Shown: in pieces, positions 25,260 to 37,357 of the stretch
Numbering within the stretch: the stretch's first letter is position 1
Layout of the letters: each line of letters opens with the position of its first letter
Source: Phascolomyces articulosus
Taxonomy: Eukaryota > Mucoromycota > Mucoromycetes > Mucorales > Lichtheimiaceae
Direction: 5' to 3'
NCBI GenBank assembly: GCA_025677815.1
Contig: JAIXMP010000020.1
Location: forward strand, 248,001-312,000
DNA: 64,000 bases
Made by a program: the position numbers and the translations under genes
Notes under the pieces: model-generated
The model's database searches: none
Seen by the model: only the letters and a program-made list of their open reading frames with translations
What the model was told of the DNA's origin: nothing

Positions 25260-26621
25260 ATGACTAGCCCTTCGGTAATTGAATCCTCTTCATCAAATCA
25301 ACGCAATGGTCAAAGGCAACCCATAGTTGTACCTGCTGATTCGCCAAATCCATGTACTGAAAATAATTATCAAAATGGCATGCAATAGCAAAAAATGACA
25401 TGGTTCTTAATTGAATGAACTAATGATAACCATGATTTATAATGACCATTTATTGAAATTATTTTATAGCTAGCCCACAAATCGATAGCAATGAAGTGGC
25501 CAATCCAAGTAAATGGAAAGAATATAATGTTTACATGCAACAATTAGAAAATAATTTTGCTAAAAACTGTGCAAAGTAAATGATAAAATGAGAGGGAAGC
25601 AGAGGGAAAGTGGGTGGATATATAAATCCAATTTTGGAAACTGATGTTTGAAAATAACAATAGTATATATCAATTAAAGTCTGAGGCAGTCAAAAAAATG
25701 AAAAGGCTCAAGAATATGGACCCCATTTTCAGAGCCACTATGAAAGAAATTGATATCGATCGTGATAGGAAATTACGGCTAGTAGAAATGAAAAGGCAAC
25801 GACGAATTCAACAAACGGAACAATCTTTCGAAGCACAAGAAGCAGAACTTTTACAAGAGTTTGAGGTTAGAGAAAAAAATTAGTTATTTTTATTTTTCTT
25901 GGTCTATCAGATGTTATAGATATACATAAGTTTAATGTTGACCATATATAATCTAGGCAGCAAATGCCCGTTTAAAAATTGCATGGGAAGCTTTGTACCC
26001 TTCGGCTCCAGGAGGTTTGTCCACGCACAATTTTATACAACTGACACTAACAAAAGGCTGTTATCTAAGACTTGGCGAACTCACTTTCCTTTTCTTTTTC
26101 ACCCAATATAAAAAGCTCGAAAACGACAAAGAAAAAGATATCCAAGATCATTAAAAGAACTAACTGCTCGTCTTGGTCCTTCATGGGATTTTCCTTTGAA
26201 TGACGACGACATCAATGAAGAATCAGATGAAGAAAGCATGATAGATCATATCCTTTTTTTTTACTTCTTCACTTAACAGTAGTTTTATTTTTTTAAAAAA
26301 AAATATAACATCAATTCTTAACCTTATGGTGTATTTGAATTTTATACGCCGAAATAGATTGTATCGAGCGATAACGAGGCGAGATGAAGACGAAATTAAG
26401 CAAAACCTTGAAGAGCTCTATGAAGTAAGAAAAGAAGATATAAAGCAAATGAATAGATACAAATAAGACATATATCTAAATTAAAGTATGTACGCATTCA
26501 TATATAGTCCCCGGATGATACTCCAGAGCTACAAAAAACACCATCTGCTTCACCAAACCTATTAAGATCAACACCACAATCATTAACTAGGAAATCAACA
26601 CCTTCATCACCTTTTCAGTAA
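25260..26621 (+). CDS. Sds3-like coiled-coil protein (possible Sin3/Rpd3 complex subunit)
   Basis: A multi-exon gene that starts MTSPSVIESSSSNQRNG (25260). Coding exons recur near 25471-25576, 25665-25865, 25957-26012, 26116-26240, a short piece near 26355-26425, and 26508-26621. The core is a charged coiled coil: MDPIFRATMKEIDIDRDRKL, then RRIQQTEQSFEAQEAELLQ and EFEAANARLKIAW. This spacing of basic residues followed by an EFE helix resembles the Sds3-like family, which scaffolds the Sin3-Rpd3 histone deacetylase. A basic RKRQRKRYPRSLKELTARLG segment and a Ser/Pro tail ending SPFQ follow. Assignment is by style rather than a diagnostic motif; another coiled-coil chromatin protein is possible. 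Confidence 0.5.
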
Positions 26622-26844
26622 CGCACTGAAAAAAATAATTATACATACATAAAGAGGAAAAATAGCTTTGGTTTATTTTTGCTCTTTCGCTGCAAGCAAG
26701 ATAGGAGAAAGTGAACTGTATAAATATAATATTTATATCATCAGGAGAATATTTTCGCGTGAAATATAAGAGAATAAAGCTTTATGGAGGAATTAGGGCA
26801 TTATGTGGAGGAAGGCAGAATTGAATTGGGTATATCATCCAGAA

Positions 26845-29800
26845 TCATCGACATCGGTCTTTCTTTCTCACAAGTTGCTCATTGACTTGATCCAATAGAT
26901 TTCTTAACAAGCTTAATTGCATAGTTTGCGATTGTTTCATCTAATATATGTTATATATCATCATGTTAAACAATAAAGCCCTTATTTGTTTATAAATATC
27001 AAATATCTCCTTCTATCTTGCTCAATTTGAATGGATTATTTTACCTCAGAATCAATATTGGGTGCCCCTGATACCTCTTTCTCTAAAGTTTTGATGGTTT
27101 TCTCCAAAGGCTCTAAATAAGTATATTTGACCACATCGATTATTTTATCACCCCATACACCAGTCTATATTAATAATATCAAGAAAATTTTTTTGTTTAG
27201 TAAAAAAACATGAAAACATCATTGTATATATAACTGGTCCGTATTACCTGATCTAGAGCTTTGTCACGGATAAGAAGATACAAGTAACAGTTAAGGACTT
27301 GCATTTCAACGCCATACGTTTCCCATAATGTCGATGAACTAGGTTTTTTGAAAATTAAAGGAAAGAGCTTATCCGTAATGACATGAGATTTGAAGAAACT
27401 TGTTTCGTTCTATGTAAAAAAAATTATACCCATCATTTATATTAATACGAAAATTTAGAATAAATTTTTTTTTTTGTTTCTCTTTACATCATTGTCAAAA
27501 GCAGCTGCAATACGATCTTTGAGTAAATTGACAGTGGCAGCACGCATAGCTTGGAGTGGGCAGGTTTCAAGAAGTTCCAAAAACACAAATAATTGTGCTT
27601 CAGGATCACACATGTCAATGAAGCATTTGATCAGCTGATATGCTACATAACGCAAATCAGCATTAGGACACATGGCAGCAGTAGAAGATATCATCTAATG
27701 TTATATATGACGGATCATTTCCTAAAGTTAATTCATCACGGTCATAATTCTATGATCATTTCATGATCAATCCATGTGCAGCTCCCCTAATTCCCCCTCT
27801 CTTATCTGCCCATCCCATTTTTTTTTGATTTAACGATTATTAGGAATCCAAAGCAAGGCTTTACCTCAAGACCTTGAACCAAATCAAATTTCTGTAAAGT
27901 AACTAATGGACCAGGCAATCGAGGATTTGTAAGAGTTTTGCAATCGACTGTAACATTCACATGCTTTGCCAAGAAAATGAGCAAGAACATTCCTTTATCA
28001 ACTCGAGCAGGTCGTTGAGGACTACGTTGAAATATAAAAAAAAAGTGGTGATATGATAATAATGATGGTGAGTATACTGTTATCTCTATAATAATAGTTT
28101 CACTTCTATATGAATAGCTTTTTTTTTGCTAAAAAAAAAAGAAAATATATACTCTTGAATTAAACGTAAGATTAGACCTAAGCATTCACGACCAATCCAT
28201 TGAGGATTAATCACCATGGGTAATAATCCGAGGTTAGGCACATTAAATGCAGGGCCAAATATGTAGGCATCATAAATGGAAATTGCCAAGAGTGAGGTAA
28301 TACCATAATACGATATAGTAAAAATATTTGAATTGACTTTTTCATTTTCATTTTTTCCCATTTCTTCTTCACTATCATTTGCTATTGGTTCGCCCAACAA
28401 ACGTCTCAAACGCAACATGTTATCAAATGTAACACCTAAAGATTTGGCAATTCTCTATATAGATAGAGGTCAATATTAGTTTATCTTGACTTCTTTTTTT
28501 GCTCATTTTTTATAAATGTTGAAAAGGATTACTTACACCACATCGAAAAACTAAATCTAACATTTCACTTTTTCCACCTGGAGTATACATTTTTATTGTC
28601 TTGGTTTTGTTTTCAAAAGGTCGTTTAACATTGTACTTCCATCGATATTGGTGTGTATAAATGGTAGTCAAGTCCATATCCAAATTAAGCACAATCTTGT
28701 CAAAGATAAGCATCAATACATAAACAGCTAAATACCATCGTTTGACATTGTCGTTATCTTGACCAATATCTTTGGATTCAGGTTGCTATTTTTTTTTCAG
28801 AAAACAAAATAAGAACTTTCCTTTCTATTGAAAATACAAACATATTTATAATTTTACCTGTTGCTTTTTTGAATTAAATAATGGATGCTTATTATTCACC
28901 ATTGTGGTATTCTTGCCATATTCCACGAAATCCAAAAGAGAATTTGTCATGACAAAAACAACTTGATCCCATCGACTTGTAGATCGTTCACGATCACCCC
29001 AAGAGGAACGCTCACGAATAATTCTCTCCAAAAAATGTACTGTTTTCGAGATATACTGTGTCGGATAGACAATACGATCCAATATCATTTGTGGTACTGT
29101 AATGCGTTCGATAGCTATATATTTATAAAACGATAAACAAATTCATCTGGTTTTTTTGCTGCCTTTTTTTTTAGGTTTCCAATCAAATAGACAATATATT
29201 ATACCTTCACCAAAAATTCCAAAGTATTCAACCATTTTGATAGTTGCACGCACAGATTTTTCTTCATCCGATAAAACATCATCCCAATCCATCAAACTCA
29301 TTTGTTCAGCACCAAGCATCAATACTTCATTGTAACTAACTTGTTGAGCCACTTGTCGAAAGAGCTTTGTGGCGTAACGTCTCACTTCACCATTCATTGG
29401 TTCATCTCCAGTAGCCGTATACATGAATGGCTCCACCCATTCCAATAAGTCCCATCCAGCTTCTTTAAAGAATGACGGCTAATATAAAATTATGAGGTAG
29501 TAGATATTAGATAATGATCAATATTGACATGTCTCTTACTCTCATATCCCCTTTTTTTTACTCACATATTTTGAAATATGAAACATGCATAAATCTTGGG
29601 TTTGCTGCTCTTCGTTTGAAATGACAGAAGTGACCATTTGCAGAATGGTATATTGCGCAGTCGGATTGTAATCTTTGGCAGCTTTCAAAGCGCGTTTTAA
29701 TAACTTGATAATAGTTGCCTGGAAATTCTTTGACACATTGCGATCATCAACCATGCTCATATCATTATCCTACATTAGCATAACCCGCCCGAGAATATTG

Positions 29801-30021
29801 TATCTTTAGTCGTCAGTTTATTCTTGAAAGACTACTACGCGTTTTTTTTTACTACTGTCGTGTTTTCGCATAATATATAGAACACTCCATACCTCGTTCA
29901 GTTTTCGTTGTGCTTTCATAATGTCGTTAATGTAACGTGAAAGTTCTTTTTCAGGCACCTGATCCGCCTTACTACTCACATGAGGGACTAATGAATCGGT
30001 CGTAGTAATAAACACGCCCAT
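26845..30021 (-). CDS. Ybp1/Ybp2-ALF4-glomulin family protein
   Basis: Large all-helical protein on the minus strand, in about 11 exons. It begins MGVFITTTDSLVPHVSSKAD and ends with a helix NLLDQVNEQLVRKK before the stop at 26845. Successive exons read as HEAT-like helices, for example YTILQMVTSVISNEEQQTQD, FMYTATGDEPMNGEVRRYAT, and TCPLQAMRAATVNLLKDRIA, which recalls the conserved C-terminal motif of the Ybp/glomulin group. Yeast members bind the oxidative-stress factor Yap1 or act at kinetochores, and glomulin regulates cullin-RING ligases; the role here is not determined. The family assignment is moderate and could be tested by profile search. Confidence 0.55.
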
Positions 30022-30488
30022 CGTCTCAGAATATTATAATATGCTCCAGAAATGAAAGTATAAAATCAGACCTCGCTGTTTAAACTGACATTCATTGTTA
30101 TGTATGCCTATATTACAATCATCCAGTTACTGTCTTCTAGACTTAGATCCGTTATCCTATACTCATCAAGTTTGTTTATGCTCTTCCTTGTCGTATATTT
30201 TATCAATATGCCTACATACAATTTATATACCCTAAAATAGTTATTGCTAATAGCGATCGGGTAGGTGTTTTACAAAAAAAAAAGACGACTTCCTCAACAA
30301 TAACAAAAACACATTTAGATCATAAATTCAAGGAAAAACAAACAGTGTATTTTCTCTATTTGGTATGAATAATATAAGAGAGCGAAATTTTTTTAAGTAA
30401 AAATGTTAAAGATAGAAAGGGTTTTTGGATGAAGTTTTCTTTGTGAGAATAATATATATGTGTGGAGGTGAAAGGTTAAAAAATCTAT

Positions 30489-31792
30489 TTACAAATCAAT
30501 GACGTTGCAGAAACCAGTCTTTTCATCCTTTTCAATCTTTGCCTTGCCATCAGCCAACTTCTTGGTAACGGCATGAACTTCATGGAAAGTTTCGAAAGCA
30601 ATGAAAGGAATTTGGTGCATCTTACAGTAGGTTTCCAAATCACGGTCCTTACGAGCGAAAAGGACATCAGCGTGCTTGGCAGCAGAGATATCAGAGACAC
30701 CATCACCACAGAAAACGAAGATGGTATCAGGGGAAGCAGCTTCACGGGCAGATTGAAGAGCTATATAAACACAAAACACATATCCATTAGATTATCAATA
30801 AAAACTACTACTCATTCAATATTCATTTCCTCTTTTTTTTCCTTTTCTCTCTACATACTTCTTGATTTATCGTTACCGTAGACACTGAATAATGAAAAAA
30901 AAAATAGATGAATGTTAGGAATAATTGATAATGCGAGAAAAAACAAAAAACATGTAATTTAAAAGAAAACTCACGAGTCATCACGGTAGACGATCTTCCA
31001 GTTACGGTCAATACATTCACCATCGTTGGCGATAATCTTGATGTCTTTAGCCTTTTCACCAAGGAAGTTGCTCATGATCTTGGACAACAAAGAGTACAAA
31101 CCACTATATCATTTTGTTTTTGATTCGTAAATAATCTTGTTACCCCTTTCTGTATAAAACATATCCATCCATTATCTCTGTTCATACCTATACTTTACCT
31201 GCTAACGATGGTGACAGGGAAATCGCGTTCACGGCAGAATTCGTTGAAGTCGGGAAAACCAGGATCGATCTTACAGTCTAAGATAAATTACATAAAAGGT
31301 AAGTCACAATCTAATTGTGTTGTGTGCATTGTCTATCATACATTTTCTCATTTGTATTTTTATAATACTTACTGTCCAAGTATTCAGCCCAGGCTTCTTC
31401 CCAAGAAATGTGAACGGCAGCCCACATTTCAGTAAGACCATCTCTGTTGATAAATGAAACAAATGATCAGCATTACTTGCAAATTGTTCTCATCGAACAT
31501 ATACACATATGAAAATGATGATGATTAATTAATTTAAAAAGTGTATATATCTACCTGTAAGTCATGGTTCCATTCAAGATAGCATGTTCGATTTCACGGC
31601 GACGTTCAGGACCAAGGGAACGATGATCATCAATCAACATAAGACCGGTGTCTATTTTGTTATTGTTCAAAAGCGTATAAGTAACTTACACTTGACATGT
31701 TTACAAAACACTATCTCCTATAAATAACATTCAAACTTACCGTCCAAAGAAAGGGTACCGTCAAAATCAGTGAAAACTTGAATCTTGGCCAT
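30489..31792 (-). CDS. HAD-superfamily phosphatase, MtnX/phosphoserine-phosphatase-like
   Basis: Small cytosolic hydrolase. Motif I is at the N-terminus (QVFTDFDGTLSLD, with the nucleophile Asp in DFDGT), motif II is VTIVSSGLYSLL, and motif IV is FVFCGDGVSDISAAKHADVL with the metal-binding Asp pair. Seven exons are suggested, including a tiny one reading VYGNDKSR. The C-terminus FCNVIDL stops at 30489. The cap and spacing resemble eukaryotic PHOSPHO1/2 or MtnX-type phosphatases that act on small phosphorylated metabolites; the substrate cannot be deduced. The gene uses GC-richer, evenly biased codons, suggesting high expression. Confidence 0.8.
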
Positions 31793-34700
31793 GATGTTTA
31801 TAAATGAAGTAGATGAATATGAAAAAAAGAAGGTGGTAAAGTCAGGTTTTGGAGGAGTGAGAGGGTCTTTTAAATAATGGTTTTTGGGAAGAACAATTAG
31901 TCCGACACAAAAGGTGGCACCAACCCTTTTTTCTGTTCTCCCCCCCCCAACCCGCATTTAACAAGAAAAAACCATCCATTTGCCCCTGATGAGTGCCCCG
32001 CCAAAAACAAAGTTTCATGACGTTATTTTTCATGTTATGGCCCGATAAGTAAATTGATTATGGATGATATTAATCTTTATATATAAAATACGATTCTTTT
32101 CATGCCTTTTTTTATTCTTTTTATTTTTAGTATAATCGATCATTGTTATATATTTGAATCTATTATAAAACCCCACAATAAGAATATGATTCTATTCTCC
32201 ACCCATATTTTAGCATAAGTTGGGGGGAGGAGAAGGAGAAAAAAAAGGTATCAGCAATAGTAATAGGTAGTAGTAACTAACAGTAACTAATAGTATATAT
32301 AGTAAAGAGAAGAAGGTTTAGATCGGAGAGACAGATAGAAAGGTAAAGAATAATTATACAACTTGAAGAGTCGTGTTCATCATATCAGCATATCTCCGCT
32401 TCCATTTTCCTTGCCAACAAAAGAAGCTTTTCAATAATTAGGTGATTATGCCTGATATGCAAAACTTTAGTCCTCCGGAAATGCAGAAATTTATGTCCAT
32501 CATCATCATTTTCTGCACGTGTTGGTATAATAGTATCAAATCATTATAAATTACATGTTCCTGATTCAACCCGAATATTTTTCTATAGTTGTACAGATCC
32601 ATACGAGATAGCAAAACACAAAAAATTATCATGTTCATTATCAGACATCATCATTATCCCATATCCTACTATTTACGTCTACTACTAATAATGATTATAA
32701 TGAATGATCGTCATAATGCTTTGGTGTTGTAAAGGTATAATATATAAATAAATATGTAACTACCGTCTTCCCCCTTTTTCTTTTCTTTTACAAACAAAAG
32801 TAATCGGTACCTACTATTTTTATCATAGTTGATGATTACCGAATAAAATGATAAGATTTAAGATAGGCATTTCGTTCTTAATTTATGATATTCACGTTAC
32901 CTCATGATACATATATAGAGTTGTAGCTGAATAGTACATACTACTCACTACTGATCATGATATTCATATTATTATATAAAAGAGTTTTTTACTTTCTACT
33001 TCTATTCTTTCATATGTTTTTATAAATATATAATACAGAAAAAAAAGATCATTTAAAGTTTATTCGGTGAATCATATTATATAAAAAGATTGGTGCACAG
33101 GCAATCGTCGTCGGACCGACTTCATGATATTCTATATTCTGAAACTAAATGGTTAGTGATTAATTTTCTTGGTTTGGTGGGAAAACCTGTTTTCTTCTCT
33201 CTGTCACACAATAAACTATCAGTCAATCCCGATGATATTACAACACACAAAACAGGGCTATGCTTTTATAGATGGGCTTTCTGTTTCCAAATCGAGTAGA
33301 ACGAATTTGAGTAAATAATAATTATCGAAAGCACGAAACTTTTGTCCAATAATTGCTCCAAAGCATCTACTGAGTCATGGTAGTTTATTCACTCTTCATA
33401 ACGCAACGTAATGAATTGAAAATAGCTATTGAAAAATGAAACTTGCTGATTCATGAAAACAATAACTTGACGGCCAGCATAATGGGAATATTTGGTAAAA
33501 AAAAAATAGTCTTCGTGTAAATACTAAACATTATTATAAATCCAGTTCGATTTTTTGTTTAATTTTTCCACATTCATCATATTTATATATAGCCTTTAAC
33601 AAGAAAAACGTAATCATAGATGGCCCTTATGTGCCACATTATCATCATCCTTGAGGATACCACCAGCTAAAGATATGCCAATCTCAAGGGAATTGTAGGA
33701 CGCATCTAAAAGACATGTTATTTCCGCTGAAGTTATCAACGTAAATTTAAAAAGCTCTCGGATTCACGGAGCAACCCTCATACACAAAACATTATTGCTA
33801 CAAGGTGATCTGTATATTTTTACCCTGATTTGGATATCATTGATTGGTACAGTCCAAAGGCACGGCCCACACTTTTATTGGGAGGAAACACACACACACA
33901 GTATATTGAGAAGAGAGAGAGAATCAAATTTCACGACATTTTCATGTAATAAATTTAGTTTGATCAAGTCGAATAAGAAAAAAGGGAGGATGGAACCGAT
34001 ATGGGAGATTATGTAGCAGGAATGTCACTATAATATATTGGGAAAAAATTGTTCCTAGTGACATTACTGTCAATGATTCCATTTTTGGATATAATAAGAG
34101 TATCTGTTGTTCTTTCTCGGCTATTGTTGGTGCATAATTTTATCATCTTGGCTATATTATAACTGTCATGGTCTGTGTTAATATCCAAAATGTGCATTTA
34201 TCCTATTAAAAGTGCTTCAACTATTTTTATTTGGGTAACTATCAATGAAAGTTTCCGGGTTAAGAAAGGAACTTTTTGTCATATTGAACAATGGAGTGCT
34301 ATGACGACACCACATCATATTATCCTCAACGATCCGAGGTACACAAATAGATAAATGACCGACGATACATCCAGTGATAAATCATTAAGTCATTCATAAA
34401 AAAAAGTATTCTATATTTGTTAACACCTGACCAAGTGATGATATCTGATATAAACGTATCCTTTTACATGTATACCATATCTTTTGATACCTAGTCCCAT
34501 AAAGTGTTTATAAAAATATTTATGTATTATCTAAAATCTTTTATATAGTTAAAATCTACGTTCTATATGTTCTTATATATATGGTTAATTCATTTTTTAA
34601 ATATTCCTAGCAGGCACATGATAATCGTATCGCTGAAGTAAATTATTACTTTGCATTCAATCTTTTTTTTTTATAATTTATTCTTGTAGGTATAGATCAG

Positions 34701-35192
34701 CATGGTGAAAAACATACTTAGCTTTCGATAGTATACTATTTTTGAGGCGAATCTCTATATAGGAAACAACATAATTTTTGACAGAATGGTATTATAGATT
34801 TTGTATCGACAGTTCCTATGGTAATATCACTTACCAATAGCAAAAATAAACCGCTCCTACCTTTGTTATTTCGCACTATAGCACCTAATATACTTCAAAA
34901 AAAATGGCAATGTAGTTTGCTCTCTCTAATATTAATCAGTACCTTATTTAATAAATTTGTAATAATTAAGTCGTTAAAAAAATCAGTACGCGCACGATAA
35001 CAAAAATGTCTAAACTAACAAGTATATCGTAAACATAACATATGGGGAATCAGCGAAGATGTGTGTGCATAAACATTTGTACCTAATAAAAAATTGGTTA
35101 ATGTGATTGGCTGTAAATTTCACTCCGACGTGAAGCTGCAGAGTGATACGTGAGTTCGACGGTCTACTTGCACTGTCTCTTTTTCTGCCATC
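31793..35192. other. Long intergenic region with scattered coding-like remnants
   Basis: No intact gene recognised in 3.4 kb. Two minus-strand stretches look once-coding. One at 32385-32640 has two well-composed frames that do not join (LNQEHVIYNDLILLYQHVQ, and HKFLHFRRTKVLHIRHNHLI in another frame). The other at 33614-33763 reads ITCLLDASYNSLEIGISLAG and ends KDDDNVAHKGHL. A possible first exon also occurs at 34291 (MECYDDTTSYYPQRSE) followed by GTACAC. These may be eroded genes or exons of an unrecognised one. The right end is the RPS18 promoter. Confidence 0.35.
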
Positions 35193-36069
35193 ATGGTATG
35201 GATCATAGATAAGCAAGACTGAAAGGATGGGGAAAGAGACACGAATAGAAAGAGAGGGAACGATAACAAATGGATCGACGATATATGGAATGGATGGATG
35301 GATGGATTGTATAGAGATAGATGGATAGAGAAAAATGGATATATAAAAATGAAGAATAATATCGCTAATTGTTCAATTCATTTTTTTTATGTACATTCAT
35401 TTTAGTCGCTCGTCGTCCCTGAGAGGAATCAGGTGGGTGAAAAAAAACAACTTTTTTATTATACGAAAAAAATAACGATTATATAAAATTGGAAATATTC
35501 ACCACTAACGAAATACATGAACGAATTCGGTATAAATAACTTTAGTTCCAACACATTATCCGTTTGCTCAACACCAACGTTGACGGTAAGGATAAGATTA
35601 CCATTGCCTTGACCTCCGTTAAGGGTGTTGGTCGTCGTTTTGCCAACATTGCCTGTAAGAAGGCTGATGTCGACCTCAACAAGAGGTAAATATATAATTA
35701 TATACTTTATTAAAGTCTAAAAGACCTTATCCAATAAATGATATATTGGGAGAGCATTAACCTTTTTTTTACAGAGCCGGCGAGTTGAGCAACGAAGAAT
35801 TGGAACGTATCGTCACCATTCTCCAAAACCCTGCCCAGTATAAGATTCCCAACTGGTTCCTCAACAGACAAAAGGATGCTGTCGATGGCAAGTACTCTCA
35901 AGCTATCTCTAACGGTATTGACACCAAGATGCGTGAAGATTTGGAGCGCTTGAAGAAGATCCGTGCTCACCGTGGTCTCCGTCACTACTGGGGTCTCCGT
36001 GTCCGTGGTCAACACACCAAGACTACTGGTCGTCGCGGAAGAACTGTGGGTGTCAGTAAGAAGAAATAG
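35193..36069 (+). CDS. RPS18: Small ribosomal subunit protein uS13 (S18)
   Basis: Component of the 40S head, contacting tRNA and the intersubunit bridge. Four exons: 35193-35195 (only the ATG), 35406-35432, 35546-35685 and 35775-36069, giving 154 residues against about 152 in the family. Exon 1 ends exactly after ATG, and the second exon reads SLVVPE followed by RNQ before [17 protein letters not shown]. The conserved end is [20 protein letters not shown]. The three residues RNQ are not usual; they follow from the only GT donor available (GTGGGT at 35433). The leader intron right after the start codon is typical of fungal ribosomal protein genes. Codon use is strongly biased, as expected for high expression. 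Confidence 0.93.
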
Positions 36070-36415
36070 TAAGTAAAAAAGGATGAGAATGAAAGAAGTG
36101 AAATGAAGGAAATGATACGACTAGATTACTAATCGACTTTTTCATTTTAATTTTACGTTTAGAACACACATCTGATGTATTTCTTTTTCTCATTTTGCAG
36201 AATAATAATAAAGACCTAACCGTGTGTGTAAATATAATGGCTCTTACATTGTTGTGTTCTTATGAATGGAATGTTATATCATAGGATCATGAAATAATAA
36301 TCGAAAGATGATTATTGATTAGGAAAGAGAAATGCTTTTTTATTATTATCTGTACAAAAAATGCAACTTTAAATAAATGATGGAGGGGATGTTTTGTTTT
36401 GTTTTTTTAATTAAT

Positions 36416-37357
36416 TTACAATGTCTTGACCTTGCCACGGAAATCATCCAATGACTTATAACCCTTTGCTTGCATGATTTCTTCAAGTTCCTTCTTTACA
36501 CGAGCAAAGAAAACAGGGCCTTCTTCCTTCAATTGGGTACCAATTTGAACAGCACTTGCACCAGCAAGAACATGTAAGAAAGCTTCCTTACCAGAAGTAA
36601 CACCACCGACACCGATGACCTTCTTACCCTCGTTCAAACGACGATGGAACGCATTGACATTAGCCAAAGCAGTGTTAAGGATCATGGCACCACCAAGACC
36701 ACCAAAACCATCCTTTGGTTTGATAAGAGCAGTTTCAGTTTCGAAATCAATGGCCAAACCATTACCAACCGAGTTGACACAAGTAACAAAGGCCAAGTTA
36801 TCAATCTTGTTAACAATAGCAGCAACAGCGTCAAAGTGAGCAATATCGAAATAAGGAGGAAGTTTGATACCGAATGGCTTCTTGACAATGGGAGCAAGGA
36901 CCTTTAATGCATTTTCCATGGCATCCATATCATAACCCAATTGAGGTTTACCAGGGACGTTGGGACAAGAGAAATTGATTTCCAAGATACAGGGCAAGTC
37001 AGCAGCAACAAATTGTTCAACCATCTTGACGTTATCTTGAAGACTCAAACCGGAAAGAGAAACAAACAAAGGCTTGACATTGTTGGTATAATCATAGTTT
37101 TTGGCATAGTTGAGATAGTATTCATAACCTTCGTTAGGAAGACCCATCGAATTGATACTACCAGCAGGCAAAGGAACATAACGAGGGCTTGGGTTGCCTT
37201 CACGATATTCAAATGTGGCCGATTTGGTGATGAGGGAACCTGATTCGCTGTTTAATAATTCCTTCAATTCAGATTCATGTTGACACCATACGCCAGAAGC
37301 ATTGAAAAAGAGATTGGGGAGCGAAACGCCAGCAATGGAGGTAGACAAATCAACCAT
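36416..37357 (-). CDS. URA1: Dihydroorotate dehydrogenase, class 1A (Ura1-type, cytosolic)
   Basis: Fourth step of pyrimidine synthesis: oxidises dihydroorotate to orotate with FMN, in class 1A using fumarate as electron acceptor in the cytosol. One uninterrupted exon of 313 residues, the length of class 1A enzymes, with no mitochondrial presequence or membrane anchor as in class 2. The catalytic-base Cys sits in EINFSCPNVPGKPQ, where class 2 enzymes have Ser. Substrate/FMN residues appear in FFNASGVW, VTCVNSVGNGLAID and VGGVTSGKEAFLHVLAGASA. Class 1A genes in yeasts are thought to come from lactic-acid bacteria; here the intron-free coding region is compatible with acquisition but does not prove it. 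Probable spliced leader upstream. Confidence 0.93.
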   Translation of the reverse strand: MVDLSTSIAGVSLPNLFFNASGVWCQHESELKELLNSESGSLITKSATFEYREGNPSPRYVPLPAGSINSMGLPNEGYEYYLNYAKNYDYTNNVKPLFVSLSGLSLQDNVKMVEQFVAADLPCILEINFSCPNVPGKPQLGYDMDAMENALKVLAPIVKKPFGIKLPPYFDIAHFDAVAAIVNKIDNLAFVTCVNSVGNGLAIDFETETALIKPKDGFGGLGGAMILNTALANVNAFHRRLNEGKKVIGVGGVTSGKEAFLHVLAGASAVQIGTQLKEEGPVFFARVKKELEEIMQAKGYKSLDDFRGKVKTL

